Assembly (NCBI RefSeq): GCF_013255915.1
Contig: NZ_CP053896.1
Span: forward strand, 2,294,001 to 2,358,000
Reading direction: 5' to 3'
Source: Providencia rettgeri
GTDB lineage: Bacteria > Pseudomonadota > Gammaproteobacteria > Enterobacterales > Enterobacteriaceae
DNA length: 64,000 bases
A program made the position numbers and the translations under genes. How positions within the stretch are numbered: position 1 is the stretch's first letter; every line of letters begins with the position of its first letter. The notes below the pieces were generated by a model that was given only the letters and a program-made list of their open reading frames with translations, was not told the origin of the DNA and made no database searches. Positions 8,755 to 17,116 of the stretch are shown here, piece after piece.

Positions 8755-8813
8755 ATTAAAAAAGCACCCTCAAAATACTGTTCAAAGACATAACAGAATA
8801 GGAAAGGGTGCTT
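8755..8813 (-). terminator. Terminator after sdaA
   Basis: On the minus strand AAGCACCCT pairs with AGGGTGCTT across a long loop that holds a smaller CTGTT/AACAG stem. It is followed by TTTTTT. Confidence 0.75.
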
Positions 8814-8839
8814 AAGGCTTAAATTAATTGAGAATAAAA

Positions 8840-10204
8840 TTAGTCACATTGTACTTTGATGGCTAGCCCGCCTCGGGATGTCTCTCGATATTTCGCATTC
8901 ATGTCTTTCCCGGTTTCGTACATAGTTTCAATGACTTTATCAAGTGAAACCCGTGGCTCACTTGTTCTGCGTAGGGCCATACGTGTGGCATTCACCGCTT
9001 TAACAGATGCGATTGCATTACGCTCAATACAAGGAACTTGTACTTGACCAGCAACAGGGTCACAAGTTAGACCTAAATTGTGTTCCATGCCGATTTCAGC
9101 AGCGATACAAACTTGCTCAGGGCTACCGCCAAATAATTCGGCCAGACCAGCTGCAGCCATAGAGCATGCCACACCGACCTCCCCTTGGCAGCCAACTTCA
9201 GCTCCTGAAATGGAAGCATTCATTTTGTATAAAATACCAATGGCGCCTGAAGCTAAGAAATAACGCATATACAGCTCTGGCGTTACCGGTTCTATGCAAT
9301 GATTATAATACGCTAAAACGGCAGGTACGATACCACACGCACCGTTAGTCGGTGCTGTTACAACACGCCCGCCTGCTGCATTTTCCTCATTCACTGCTAA
9401 GGCATACATATTGATCAGGTCAACCACATTCATCGGGTCATTAGATAGCTTACTTGATGAAGTGACCATTCGATTTAGTGCCGGTGCACGGCGAGGAACA
9501 CGCAATGGGCCCGGCAATACACCTTCGGTGCTTAAACCACGCTCAATACAGGCTTGCATTGTCTGCCATACATCAGCGAAATAGGCTTCGATCTCTTCTT
9601 TAGAATGAAGATCTAACTCATTTTTCATCATTAAGCTAGAAATCGAAAGGCCTGATTTTTTACAATTTAGTAGTAGCTCTTCCGCAGAGTTAAACGGATA
9701 AGAGACCGGTTTGCTATCAAGAGTAGATTCGCCAAAATGCTCTGCATCGACAATGAAACCACCACCAATGGAATAATAAGTTTTGGTGTAAATTTCTTCA
9801 TTACCTGCAAAAGCATGAATTGTCATGCCATTTTCATGCAATGGCAGGTTGTCTTGACGAAAATTCATGCCACCTTCATTAGGGAAGTCAACGACCTGAA
9901 GACCATTCGCTAATGATAACTTTTCTGTTTCTTCTACATTTTTGATAAAAGTTGGGATGGATTCAATGTCGACAGTGGCAGGTAAGTTACCTGCTAGCCC
10001 CATAATAATGGCGATATCAGTATGGTGCCCTTTTCCAGTAAGCGATAATGACCCATAAACATCCACAGAAATACGAGTGACGTTAGGTAATAAATTTTTG
10101 CTTACTAAATCATCGACAAATTCTTTCCCAGCTTTCATTGGACCAACGGTATGAGAGCTTGAAGGGCCTATGCCCACTTTAAACATGTCGAAAACGCTTA
10201 TCAC
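8840..10204 (-). CDS. sdaA: L-serine deaminase SdaA
   Basis: Iron-sulfur L-serine dehydratase that turns L-serine into pyruvate and ammonia. 454 residues, identical to E. coli SdaA. N-terminal MISVFDMFKVGIGPSSSHTVGP is the beta-domain signature (serine-binding SSSHT). The catalytic domain has APTNGACGIVPAV and the conserved cysteines in GLTCDPVAGQVQVPCIERN near the C-terminus that serve the [4Fe-4S] cluster. SdaA is chosen over SdaB because nudL and pabB follow upstream exactly as beside E. coli sdaA. The 280-base leader and E. coli precedent suggest Lrp-type control. Confidence 0.95.
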   Translation of the reverse strand: MISVFDMFKVGIGPSSSHTVGPMKAGKEFVDDLVSKNLLPNVTRISVDVYGSLSLTGKGHHTDIAIIMGLAGNLPATVDIESIPTFIKNVEETEKLSLANGLQVVDFPNEGGMNFRQDNLPLHENGMTIHAFAGNEEIYTKTYYSIGGGFIVDAEHFGESTLDSKPVSYPFNSAEELLLNCKKSGLSISSLMMKNELDLHSKEEIEAYFADVWQTMQACIERGLSTEGVLPGPLRVPRRAPALNRMVTSSSKLSNDPMNVVDLINMYALAVNEENAAGGRVVTAPTNGACGIVPAVLAYYNHCIEPVTPELYMRYFLASGAIGILYKMNASISGAEVGCQGEVGVACSMAAAGLAELFGGSPEQVCIAAEIGMEHNLGLTCDPVAGQVQVPCIERNAIASVKAVNATRMALRRTSEPRVSLDKVIETMYETGKDMNAKYRETSRGGLAIKVQCD

Positions 10205-10394
10205 GCAGGACTCCTTAAAAAAAAGATGAAAATGTAGTGCATTATTTTAAAAGGCGCTACTTTACTGTTATTTAGTAGTGTTAACCAGTAAGTTTAAAGT
10301 ATTTTTTGAAATAAGGTAGTTGCTGAAGGGTAATTGATTGTAAATAGCACAAAATGTCTGTGATGTGGCTAAAAAAGCGACAAGTGGTAGAGGT

Positions 10395-10428
10395 ATATTT
10401 TGTCATATATGACGTGATATTTTGTCAT
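10395..10428. promoter_or_regulatory. Direct repeats and palindrome upstream of sdaA
   Basis: ATATTTTGTCAT occurs twice (10395-10406 and 10417-10428), exactly 22 bases apart. The perfect palindrome GTCATATATGAC (10402-10413) overlaps the first copy. The arrangement fits a dimeric regulator binding on one helix face about 190-220 bases upstream of sdaA. The regulator is not identified. Confidence 0.35.
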
Positions 10429-10484
10429 CTTAAATAGATTTTACTGCAATAGTAACATTGTATGGTGAAAAGTTGTGTTAAACG

Positions 10485-11045
10485 TTAATCCAATTGCAAA
10501 GCAAGTTGGTGAATAATTGAAGCGGTTAACCCCCAAACTAAATGCCCCTTATACCAATAAAAAAAGATGCGGTTATGCCGCCCTGAACGGTTAATATCGA
10601 CATATTTATGGCGTTGTAATGAAAGGGCATCAAATAAGGGAACTTCAAAGATAGCAGCGACTTCACTAGGGTTGGCTTGATATTGAATGTTATTTGGTAC
10701 CAAACCGACGATTGGCGTAACTTCATAGCCACCATAACTTTGCAAGGGGCTTAACTGACCCAGTACCGTGACTTTTTCAGGAGGGATGGCCACTTCTTCA
10801 TATGCTTCACGCAGTGCGGTATTCACAAGCGTACCATCCTCCGGGTCACTTGCCCCTCCTGGAAATGCGACCTGACCTGCATGGGAGCGTAAAAAAGGAG
10901 AGCGTTGTGTGAGAAGTAATGTCGGATTGGGTTTATTGATAATGGGCAAAAGAACGGCTGCCGATTTACCCGCCTTAGGTCCAGACTGGCGGGTAGCCGG
11001 CAAAGTAAACTGAAAACGATTGATAAAGTTATTCAGTTCAGTCAT
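10485..11045 (-). CDS. nudL: Nudix CoA pyrophosphatase NudL
   Basis: Nudix hydrolase homologous to E. coli NudL (YeaB), which hydrolyses CoA and its derivatives. 186 residues (E. coli 192). The Nudix box reads GGASDPEDGTLVNTALREAYEEV, with the REAYEE core near residues 75-80, preceded by the NudL-type LLTQRSPFLRSHAGQVAFPGG (HAGQVAFPGG being the UPF0035 CoA motif). Its ATG overlaps the end of pabB by eight bases, implying translational coupling in a pabB-nudL operon, as in E. coli. Confidence 0.92.
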   Translation of the reverse strand: MTELNNFINRFQFTLPATRQSGPKAGKSAAVLLPIINKPNPTLLLTQRSPFLRSHAGQVAFPGGASDPEDGTLVNTALREAYEEVAIPPEKVTVLGQLSPLQSYGGYEVTPIVGLVPNNIQYQANPSEVAAIFEVPLFDALSLQRHKYVDINRSGRHNRIFFYWYKGHLVWGLTASIIHQLALQLD

Positions 11046-12408
11046 CGTTATTGAGCGCTCCTAATAAAGGTAAAATCAGGCTTAATTTATCAAAGGTTTC
11101 TTGGTACTCTTTGTCTGCTTGGCTATCTGCAACGATACCACCGCCAGCCCAACAATAAACCTGCTTTTTATATGTCAGTAAAGTACGAATAGTAATATTG
11201 CTGTCCATATTACCATTGAAACTAATATAGCCGATTGCTCCACAATAGCCATGTCGGCGATGGGGCTCTAATTCTTCAATTATCTCCATTGCACGCACTT
11301 TTGGTGCGCCGGTTATTGAACCCCCAGGAAAACACGCTCGTAATAAATCAGTTGCACGGTATTGGCTATCTAACTTTGCCGTGACGGTACTAACCAGATG
11401 ATGTACTGCCGGGAAAGCTTCAACAGCAAATAATTCAGGAACACTGACCGTGCCCGGTTTGGCAACACGACCAATATCATTGCGTAGCAAGTCAACAATC
11501 ATCAAGTTTTCTGCGCGGTCTTTGACTGAATTAGCCAGTTTTTCAGCTTGTGCAAGATCATCTTGTTCATTATCTAGGCGCGGAAGCGTTCCTTTTATTG
11601 GGCGGGTTTGAATATCCCCATCTTGCAGAAAGATAAAACGTTCCGGTGAAATACTGATAACCGCATTTTCGGGGAGACGTATAAAAGAAGAGAAGGGAGC
11701 TCCATTGCGCTCAAGTAGCGCTAAAAACGCATTCCATTCATCTCCTTTATACTTAGCTTTAAATCTTTGTGCTAAATTAATTTGATAACAATCACCATTA
11801 CGTAAATATTCATGGATGCGCGCAATATTATGATGATATGTCTCTTCAGACATATTAGATTGCCATGCCGAGGTTAATTGGAATTTGTTTTTACGGCCCT
11901 TTTTTTGACTATGTAGCCAAGCTAACCGAGCATCAACATCATCATAACTAATTAATGTAGTTGTTTTATTATGGTGATCAACGATAAGTGCCCACAAGTA
12001 GATGCCAACCGCCATGTCTGGAAATTGTAGTTCTGTGGTTGAAATTTCAGGTAATTTTTCAATGCGCCGGCCTAAATCATAACTCCAAAGGCCGAGGGCA
12101 CCGCCGTTGAAGGGACATTCGGTCTCTTCCTGGTATTTCGGTTGGTATTTATCAAGCAACCCTTGAAGAAGTTCAAAAGGATCTGATTCAGAAACGATAG
12201 GGGCCTGATTTTGCTCTGAGATGGTTGTTTCAAGCTGATAAGTCGTTAGTGTAGCAATAGGGTCAGCAACGATAATATCAAAGCGATTATGTGAGTGTTT
12301 TGCATTACCTGAATGCAGTAACATCGCCCATGGCTGGTGTGCCAGTGGGGTAAAATAATCAATGGCTGTGTTTGGGCTATAAGATAATTGGATTTTTTTG
12401 ATAACCAT
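11038..12408 (-). CDS. pabB: Aminodeoxychorismate synthase component I PabB
   Basis: Large subunit of 4-amino-4-deoxychorismate synthase, which with glutamine amidotransferase PabA turns chorismate into the precursor of p-aminobenzoate for folate. 456 residues (E. coli 453). The chorismate-binding domain has the PIKGT lysine motif (TRPIKGTLPR), DLLRNDIGRVAKPGTVSVPELF and FPGGSITGAPKVRAMEIIEELEP (PGGSITGAPK core). The ribosome-binding site is weak, with an A-tract right before the ATG at 12408. It diverges from yoaH, as in E. coli. Confidence 0.94.
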   Translation of the reverse strand: MVIKKIQLSYSPNTAIDYFTPLAHQPWAMLLHSGNAKHSHNRFDIIVADPIATLTTYQLETTISEQNQAPIVSESDPFELLQGLLDKYQPKYQEETECPFNGGALGLWSYDLGRRIEKLPEISTTELQFPDMAVGIYLWALIVDHHNKTTTLISYDDVDARLAWLHSQKKGRKNKFQLTSAWQSNMSEETYHHNIARIHEYLRNGDCYQINLAQRFKAKYKGDEWNAFLALLERNGAPFSSFIRLPENAVISISPERFIFLQDGDIQTRPIKGTLPRLDNEQDDLAQAEKLANSVKDRAENLMIVDLLRNDIGRVAKPGTVSVPELFAVEAFPAVHHLVSTVTAKLDSQYRATDLLRACFPGGSITGAPKVRAMEIIEELEPHRRHGYCGAIGYISFNGNMDSNITIRTLLTYKKQVYCWAGGGIVADSQADKEYQETFDKLSLILPLLGALNNDD

Positions 12409-12548
12409 TTTTTTTGATAACCATAATGATGAGTCTAAATTTCCGCAAGTGAATCAATACAGATTAACATATATTCTTATCTTAATAATCGAAGAGATGT
12501 TAAAATGTTAACTGTTGATTTTAGTCTTTTATTCATGAGGTTTAAACC

Positions 12549-12728
12549 ATGTTTTCTGGTATGCCAGCACTTAATCACCAAGAACAGCAAGAAGCAGTTG
12601 AAAAAATTCATCAATTGATGGCGGAAGGTATGAGTAGTGGTGAGGCAATTGCATTAGTTGCTCAAGAAATTAGGGAAAAGCACCAAGGTAAAGAGCAAAT
12701 CCATGTTCGTTTTGATGATGAAAATTAA
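12549..12728 (+). CDS. yoaH: UPF0181 small protein YoaH
   Basis: A 59-residue protein starting [14 protein letters not shown] and containing the family core [20 protein letters not shown]. It matches E. coli YoaH (59 residues) along its length and has the same position, divergent from pabB. ATGAGG-type Shine-Dalgarno lies about 10 bases upstream. The function is unknown; the short helical sequence gives no catalytic hint. Confidence 0.92.
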   Translation: MFSGMPALNHQEQQEAVEKIHQLMAEGMSSGEAIALVAQEIREKHQGKEQIHVRFDDEN

Positions 12729-12908
12729 TAATCTGTAAACATACTATTAACATCCATGCATAAACCTGATAGATTAATATTAGTTAAGTCATTCTATTTA
12801 TCAATGAAGACTGGATAATAACCAGAAGATAACTGGTATCTGATAGGCTGAAATATGCCGCTAAACTAATCAAAAATCTTTACCTAGTAATAGGTATCGG
12901 AGGATGGT

Positions 12909-13274
12909 ATGGAAGCGAATCAAAAAATTGCTGTAGTTTTAGGTGCTTGTGCGCTGGTTTTTAGCTCTTTTGCGTTAAGCGCAAATAATGAAGAAGGTAA
13001 AGCAGCGCCTTTCGTCAGTTGTGGTACGTTAACTGAGCCACAAATTGCAGCACAAGTGAAAAGCGATTTTATGCATAATCGTTTACCTCGCTGGACAGAT
13101 GAAAAAGCGGCTTTAGGCAAGAAAGCGGTTGCATGGGTCAATGATAGTGAAGTCACTAAAACCGAAACAGGCTACAGGGTACCGTTAGTTGTTCGTGGTG
13201 CAAAATCTGACTTACATTATTCAGTCGCGGTAGACTGCCAAAATAATACAGTGACATATAATACGGCGAAATAA
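12909..13274 (+). CDS. yebF: YebF-family exported protein
   Basis: 121 residues with an N-terminal signal peptide (hydrophobic run at about 7-24, cleavage likely after LSA). The mature part has two cysteines, FVSCGTL and AVDCQNN, and the family block VPLVVRG-KSDLHYSVAVDC. It matches E. coli YebF (118 residues), a protein known to reach the growth medium via outer-membrane porins and structurally akin to the colicin M immunity protein. Its natural role is unclear. A GGAGG ribosome-binding site precedes the ATG, suggesting good expression, and a terminator follows. Confidence 0.85.
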   Translation: MEANQKIAVVLGACALVFSSFALSANNEEGKAAPFVSCGTLTEPQIAAQVKSDFMHNRLPRWTDEKAALGKKAVAWVNDSEVTKTETGYRVPLVVRGAKSDLHYSVAVDCQNNTVTYNTAK

Positions 13275-13295
13275 ATTTTTTAATCTTGAGAATCA

Positions 13296-13326
13296 AGGGG
13301 TAACCATTAAGGTTATCCCTTTTTTG
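13296..13326. terminator. Terminator between yebF and holE
   Basis: AGGGGTAACC pairs with GGTTATCCCT (one G-U pair) around an ATTAA loop, followed by T5-6 on the plus strand. Confidence 0.75.
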
Positions 13327-13353
13327 TATCATTTCTTTTGTGCCTTCGTGAGA

Positions 13354-13584
13354 TTAGCGATTTCGTGGTTCATAAGGCATACGTGCAAAGTTTTGCGACA
13401 GTTGTCGGTAGTAGACTAATCGCTCCCTGAAATACTCCCTTAAGTGCTCGGGTTGTTCTCGCTCAACAGCTTCAGCAATGATGGCAATGTTATAGCGTTC
13501 TTTAAATGCAACACCGGAAGCTAAAAGGTCGACATTGACCTTATCCATTTCATCTTTAGGCAATAAAGCAAGATTATGGCTCAT
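13354..13584 (-). CDS. holE: DNA polymerase III theta subunit HolE
   Basis: 76 residues, the same size as E. coli theta. The diagnostic stretches [21 protein letters not shown] and [21 protein letters not shown] are present (cores DKVNVDL and [13 protein letters not shown]). Theta binds and stabilises the epsilon proofreading subunit in the polymerase III core. In E. coli holE sits near yobA-yebZ-yebY, the copC-copD-yebY group found nearby here. It reads from its own promoter. Confidence 0.95.
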   Translation of the reverse strand: MSHNLALLPKDEMDKVNVDLLASGVAFKERYNIAIIAEAVEREQPEHLREYFRERLVYYRQLSQNFARMPYEPRNR

Positions 13585-13875
13585 ATTTGATCTCTACTGT
13601 TAAATTCATACGCCATTATTGTAACTGGATAATGAGAAAAAATCTCAATACCTTAATTGGAATAATGAAAAACAATAGTTAAATTTCTCTATTTATATAT
13701 TAGTAATTAAGGGAAAAAACAGGGAAAGATAATGAGATTGATTATTATTGTTTTTAACAAAAGTTATTAATTATCAGTAAATTGGATTTTTTTGTTTTAA
13801 GATTGTTTTAGGGTTTTAATTGTTTTAATACTGTGCATAATATACTCATGAATAATTAATCGATAAGGCATAAAT

Positions 13876-14379
13876 ATGTTAACTACAGATATGGTCAAAA
13901 AATTAAACGAACAATTAAACCTTGAATTTTATTCTGCAAATCTTTATTTGCAAATGAGCGCTTGGTGTAGTGACAAAGGCTATGAAGGTGCTGCAGCGTT
14001 CTTAAAAGCACACTCACAAGAAGAAATGGAACATATGCAGCGTTTATTTGATTACCTTAGTGACACTGGGGCATTACCCCTGTTAGGGCAAATTGCAGCG
14101 CCACCAGTTGATTTCAAATCAATTAGCGATGTATTTCATCAAACTTATGAACATGAGCAATTAATTACTCGTGAAATTAATAAATTGGCTCATTTAGCAA
14201 TGACAACACAAGATTATTCTACATTTAATTTCTTACAATGGTATGTTGCAGAGCAACACGAAGAAGAGAAATTATTTAAATCAGTACTGGATAAACTGGA
14301 TATGGTGGGTGAGTCTGGTAAGGCACTATTCTTGTTAGATAAAGATTTGAAAAACATGTCAGCGGCAACACATGTTTAA
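13876..14379 (+). CDS. ftnA: Bacterial non-heme ferritin FtnA
   Basis: Iron-storage ferritin of 167 residues (E. coli 165). Ferroxidase-centre residues are seen in [15 protein letters not shown], the [13 protein letters not shown] segment (E and H ligands), and [13 protein letters not shown]. There is no heme-type methionine of bacterioferritin, so FtnA fits. The leader of about 290 bases is very AT-rich, which would suit H-NS silencing; in E. coli ftnA is de-repressed by Fur in iron sufficiency, but no strong Fur box is visible here. A terminator follows. Confidence 0.93.
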   Translation: MLTTDMVKKLNEQLNLEFYSANLYLQMSAWCSDKGYEGAAAFLKAHSQEEMEHMQRLFDYLSDTGALPLLGQIAAPPVDFKSISDVFHQTYEHEQLITREINKLAHLAMTTQDYSTFNFLQWYVAEQHEEEKLFKSVLDKLDMVGESGKALFLLDKDLKNMSAATHV

Positions 14380-14443
14380 TCTACACGCCAGTAAGTAAAT
14401 AGAAATATCGTTTTATCTCCATGTAAAACATAAAGACCTCTCT

Positions 14444-14494
14444 AGGCTTATGGGCATGAATCCTGCAATTCAATGTTCATAAGTCTTTTTCTTT
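14444..14494 (+). terminator. Terminator after ftnA
   Basis: AGGCTTATGGGCAT pairs with ATGTTCATAAGTCT using several G-U pairs, and is followed by a T-run. Confidence 0.7.
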
Positions 14495-14616
14495 TCATTT
14501 TGTGTGAAAACTCACAGGATAGGCCGATAAAACCCATTTTTAAGCAGTAAAATGGTTTGTTTTCCGTATAATGATTGGTAATTATTCTAAATTCACCTGC
14601 AAATTAAGAGGTTACT

Positions 14617-15003
14617 ATGCCAATTAACCCTATTAAATCTTCATGGCGCAAACTTAGCGCAGTCGCAGTTCTTTTTTTAGGTATGTCTTTCCAACAAGCA
14701 TTTGCACATGCGCACTTAAAAGACCAACTTCCTGCTGAAGGTACGGCAGTAGAACAAGCCCCTGAGTCTATCTCATTAAGCTTTTCTGAAGGCATTGAAG
14801 TTAATTTCACTAAGGTCAGTATTATCGGTCCTGAAAATAAAATAGTGAAAACCGGTAAAGCAACGTTAGACCCAAGTAACGATACAAAAGTGACTGTCCC
14901 TGTGGAAGACAAGCTCGTTGCTGGGAAATATGACGTTAATTGGAGCGTCGTTTCTGTCGATGGACACAAAACAAAAGGAACGTATAGCTTTACAGTGAAA
15001 TAA
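14617..15003 (+). CDS. copC: CopC-family periplasmic copper-binding protein (YobA)
   Basis: 128 residues with a signal peptide ending AFA. The mature protein then begins with His (HAHLKDQLPAEG), the usual N-terminal copper ligand. The C-terminal VSVDGHKTKGTYSFTVK is the conserved CopC motif with a second ligand histidine. It is homologous to E. coli YobA. There are no Met-rich loops of the plasmid PcoC type, so it should bind mainly Cu(II). The next gene, copD, begins one base after its stop. Confidence 0.92.
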   Translation: MPINPIKSSWRKLSAVAVLFLGMSFQQAFAHAHLKDQLPAEGTAVEQAPESISLSFSEGIEVNFTKVSIIGPENKIVKTGKATLDPSNDTKVTVPVEDKLVAGKYDVNWSVVSVDGHKTKGTYSFTVK

Positions 15004-15004
15004 T

Positions 15005-15901
15005 ATGTCACTAGAAGCTTTTTATACCCTTATTCGCTTTATTCATTTTATCGCTGCAATATTGATGTGTGGAATGTCAATATTTGCAGTGGTACTTAGT
15101 CGTGAGCCATTTAATTATTTGCTCAGCCGCTATTTGAATAAAGGTATTTTCTTCTGCGCCATCGTTACCGTGTTAACAACTTTTGGTTGGATGCTTGCAC
15201 AAGCAGGCCTGATGGGAGATGGTTGGCAAGATAGTATCGATTTGGATATATGGCAAGGGGTTTTAGGGACGTCATTCGGTCAAGTATGGCGTTGGGAACT
15301 TTTGTCATCTGTATTATTGTTATTGGTTTTATTTGTAAAACCAATCCAATTGCGATTGAAACTCATATTGGTTTTTTCAGTGATCCTACTTGGTTTGCAT
15401 GCTTTTATTGGGCACGCGGCTATGCATGATGGCTTACTCGGAACCCTCCACCGCATCAATCAATTCATTCATCTTATTAGTTCAGCCTATTGGTTTGGCG
15501 GTTTGTGGCCATTTTTAATTTGCATTCAATTTTTACGCAATAAAAAAGAAATGGTCGAAGGGATGGATAAACACATTGTGAATACCATGATGCGTTTTTC
15601 GCGTTATGGTCACATCGCTGTTGCACTGGTTATTATTACTGGAGTCATTAGTGCAATAACGCTCTTACCTGGCTGGCCATTAAACTATTCAGGGTCAGAA
15701 TACCAATCACTACTTTGGTTTAAGATCATTTTAGTGGGGGGAATGCTTCTATTGGCTATTATCAATCGCTATTACATCGTACCTATTATTAAACAAAAAG
15801 GGCGGGTCAACACCCTAATTATTAACAGTTGGGTTGAGTTACTGTTAGGGACTATGGCTATCCTTTCGGTGGCGATTTTTGCAAGCTACCAGCCAATCTA
15901 G
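15005..15901 (+). CDS. copD: CopD-family copper membrane protein (YebZ)
   Basis: 298 residues with about eight membrane helices, homologous to E. coli YebZ and to CopD. Histidines in or near helices (RFIHFIAA, LLGLHAFIGHAAMHDG, LHRINQFIHLISSAYWFGGLWP, FSRYGHIAVA) are the expected metal ligands. CopCD pairs are thought to move copper into the cytoplasm or act in copper handling; the direction is not fully settled for chromosomal homologues. Start 15005 is one base after copC, implying tight coupling. Confidence 0.92.
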   Translation: MSLEAFYTLIRFIHFIAAILMCGMSIFAVVLSREPFNYLLSRYLNKGIFFCAIVTVLTTFGWMLAQAGLMGDGWQDSIDLDIWQGVLGTSFGQVWRWELLSSVLLLLVLFVKPIQLRLKLILVFSVILLGLHAFIGHAAMHDGLLGTLHRINQFIHLISSAYWFGGLWPFLICIQFLRNKKEMVEGMDKHIVNTMMRFSRYGHIAVALVIITGVISAITLLPGWPLNYSGSEYQSLLWFKIILVGGMLLLAIINRYYIVPIIKQKGRVNTLIINSWVELLLGTMAILSVAIFASYQPI

Positions 15902-15965
15902 CTAAACTTTTATATTTAATTGATAATAACGCGAAGATATCTTTAATGTTTGATAAGGCACTACC

Positions 15966-16313
15966 ATGAAATTTAAACTCATTATTTGCACACTGTTATT
16001 GGCTGGTACCGTAAGTACTGCTTTTTCTGCACCGTTAACATCCGTGAGTAAGAAACAATTTGGAGATGATTGGCCATTTACTCGTGAGGAGGTCATGTTA
16101 GAGTGCCGTCATAATGGGGCTTTGGTCGTTATTAACCCTGCGACATTAATGCAATATCCATTAAATGATATTGCAACTGAATTGATGAATAAAAAAGAAA
16201 TTAAAGCACAGCCTATTGATGTGCTGCTTAAGCCTATCGATAGCACCAAGACAGTTGTGGAAAGAATATTACCTATAAAAGAAGCCGCTGAAAAGTTGTG
16301 TGTTAGCAACTAA
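15966..16313 (+). CDS. yebY: DUF2511 periplasmic protein YebY
   Basis: 115 residues with a signal peptide (cleavage after AFSA) and the family block W-PFTREEVMLECRHNGALVVINPATLMQYPLND (core TREEVMLECR). A second cysteine lies near the C-terminus (EKLCVSN), so one disulfide is likely. It matches E. coli YebY (113 residues), which forms the yobA-yebZ-yebY operon. A role in copper handling is suggested by that linkage; the biochemical function is not clear from sequence. A 64-base gap separates it from copD. Confidence 0.9.
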   Translation: MKFKLIICTLLLAGTVSTAFSAPLTSVSKKQFGDDWPFTREEVMLECRHNGALVVINPATLMQYPLNDIATELMNKKEIKAQPIDVLLKPIDSTKTVVERILPIKEAAEKLCVSN

Positions 16314-16544
16314 GCTGATAGCAAAGTAAAACCATTAGAGCATAAAGGAAGTGGTGAATTAATAAATTATCATTGTTATTCAATTAGTTGATTGATTGAA
16401 AGGTTTGAATGATTAGGTGAATAGGTTTAACCTATTAAACAAATAGTTCAATATTATAAAATCAAGAAATAAATTGTGTTAATAATATGTGAAAATATTG
16501 ATAATAAACATGGTAAGAACGTGCATTGAAAGCTAGTATTAGAG

Positions 16545-16643
16545 TGTACTTTGTTACGTCTCAATGGCAATTTTAGCGCACGGCTCTGCCAGAGCCATTT
16601 CCCAAGGCCCGGTAATCGGAATCTACCAGGCCTCTTTTTTTGC
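16545..16643 (+). ncRNA. sdsR: SdsR (RyeB) small regulatory RNA
   Basis: The segment TTTTAGCGCACGGCTCT (16571-16587) and GAGCCATTTCCC (16592-16603) are near-identical to E. coli SdsR, a stationary-phase Hfq-bound sRNA. The CGGCTCT/AGAGCCA stem and the final GGCC-GGTA/TACC-GGCC terminator with T7 are intact. A sigma-S-like -10 (GCTAGTATTA, about 16531-16540) places the 5' end near 16545. The position just after yebY is the same as in E. coli. The 5' end is estimated from the promoter. Confidence 0.9.
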
Positions 16644-16735
16644 CTATTATTTTGTTAGCTCTCATTTCATATCAGCTTCTCAGTTCCTACCTACTTATAT
16701 GCTTAGTCAATAGCCTAAGTGTACTAACAAAATTC

Positions 16736-16969
16736 TTAAGCAAGTTTCATCACCCAATGGTGATTTTCTTTATCATAACGATCACGATAGAGCAGGACTG
16801 GTTTTTCATCTAAAGTTGCAGGAATACTTGTATGCTCGTCCCAGCCATCAAGCTGCATGCAAAAATCGGTATCAGAATCACATGGAATACTCACTGTGTC
16901 GCTTTTATGGGAAGCCATAACTGCATCATTAATTTCATAGGAAGATATTTTCAATTTTACAATACACAT
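16736..16969 (-). CDS. yebV: DUF1480 protein YebV
   Basis: 77 residues, the size of E. coli YebV (78). Conserved blocks are SYEINDAVM, IPCDSDTDFCMQLDGWDEHTSIPA (cores IPC-SD and CMQLD-WD) and VLLYRDRYD. The family function is unknown. In E. coli yebV follows letB and rsmF; here it follows letB directly, and rsmF is missing from the interval. Confidence 0.9.
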   Translation of the reverse strand: MCIVKLKISSYEINDAVMASHKSDTVSIPCDSDTDFCMQLDGWDEHTSIPATLDEKPVLLYRDRYDKENHHWVMKLA

Positions 16970-17076
16970 AACTGCACCTCATTCATTGATTTTAACTATG
17001 TATAAACAGCCCAATGAAATTAAGCATAGTATAAATGGAATTAATTTCCAAAATAATTTTTATGACGTATGAAGGG

Positions 17077-17110
17077 TTAGGGTGCTATATGTGGTTAATA
17101 TGCACCCTAA
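17077..17110 (-). terminator. Inverted repeat after letB
   Basis: TTAGGGTGC and GCACCCTAA flank a 16-base loop just beyond the letB stop. There is no T-run, so Rho-independent termination is uncertain. Confidence 0.45.
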
Positions 17111-17116
17111 TAGTGG

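Larger units (their letters stand above)
8159..8839. other. Long regulatory gap between manX and sdaA
   Basis: A 681-base AT-rich stretch without a credible reading frame. It must contain the man operon promoter(s). It also holds the sdaA terminator (8762-8813) and a dyad that resembles a LacI-family operator (8486-8499). In E. coli, yoaE and pdeD lie between manX and sdaA; both are absent here. Confidence 0.6.
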
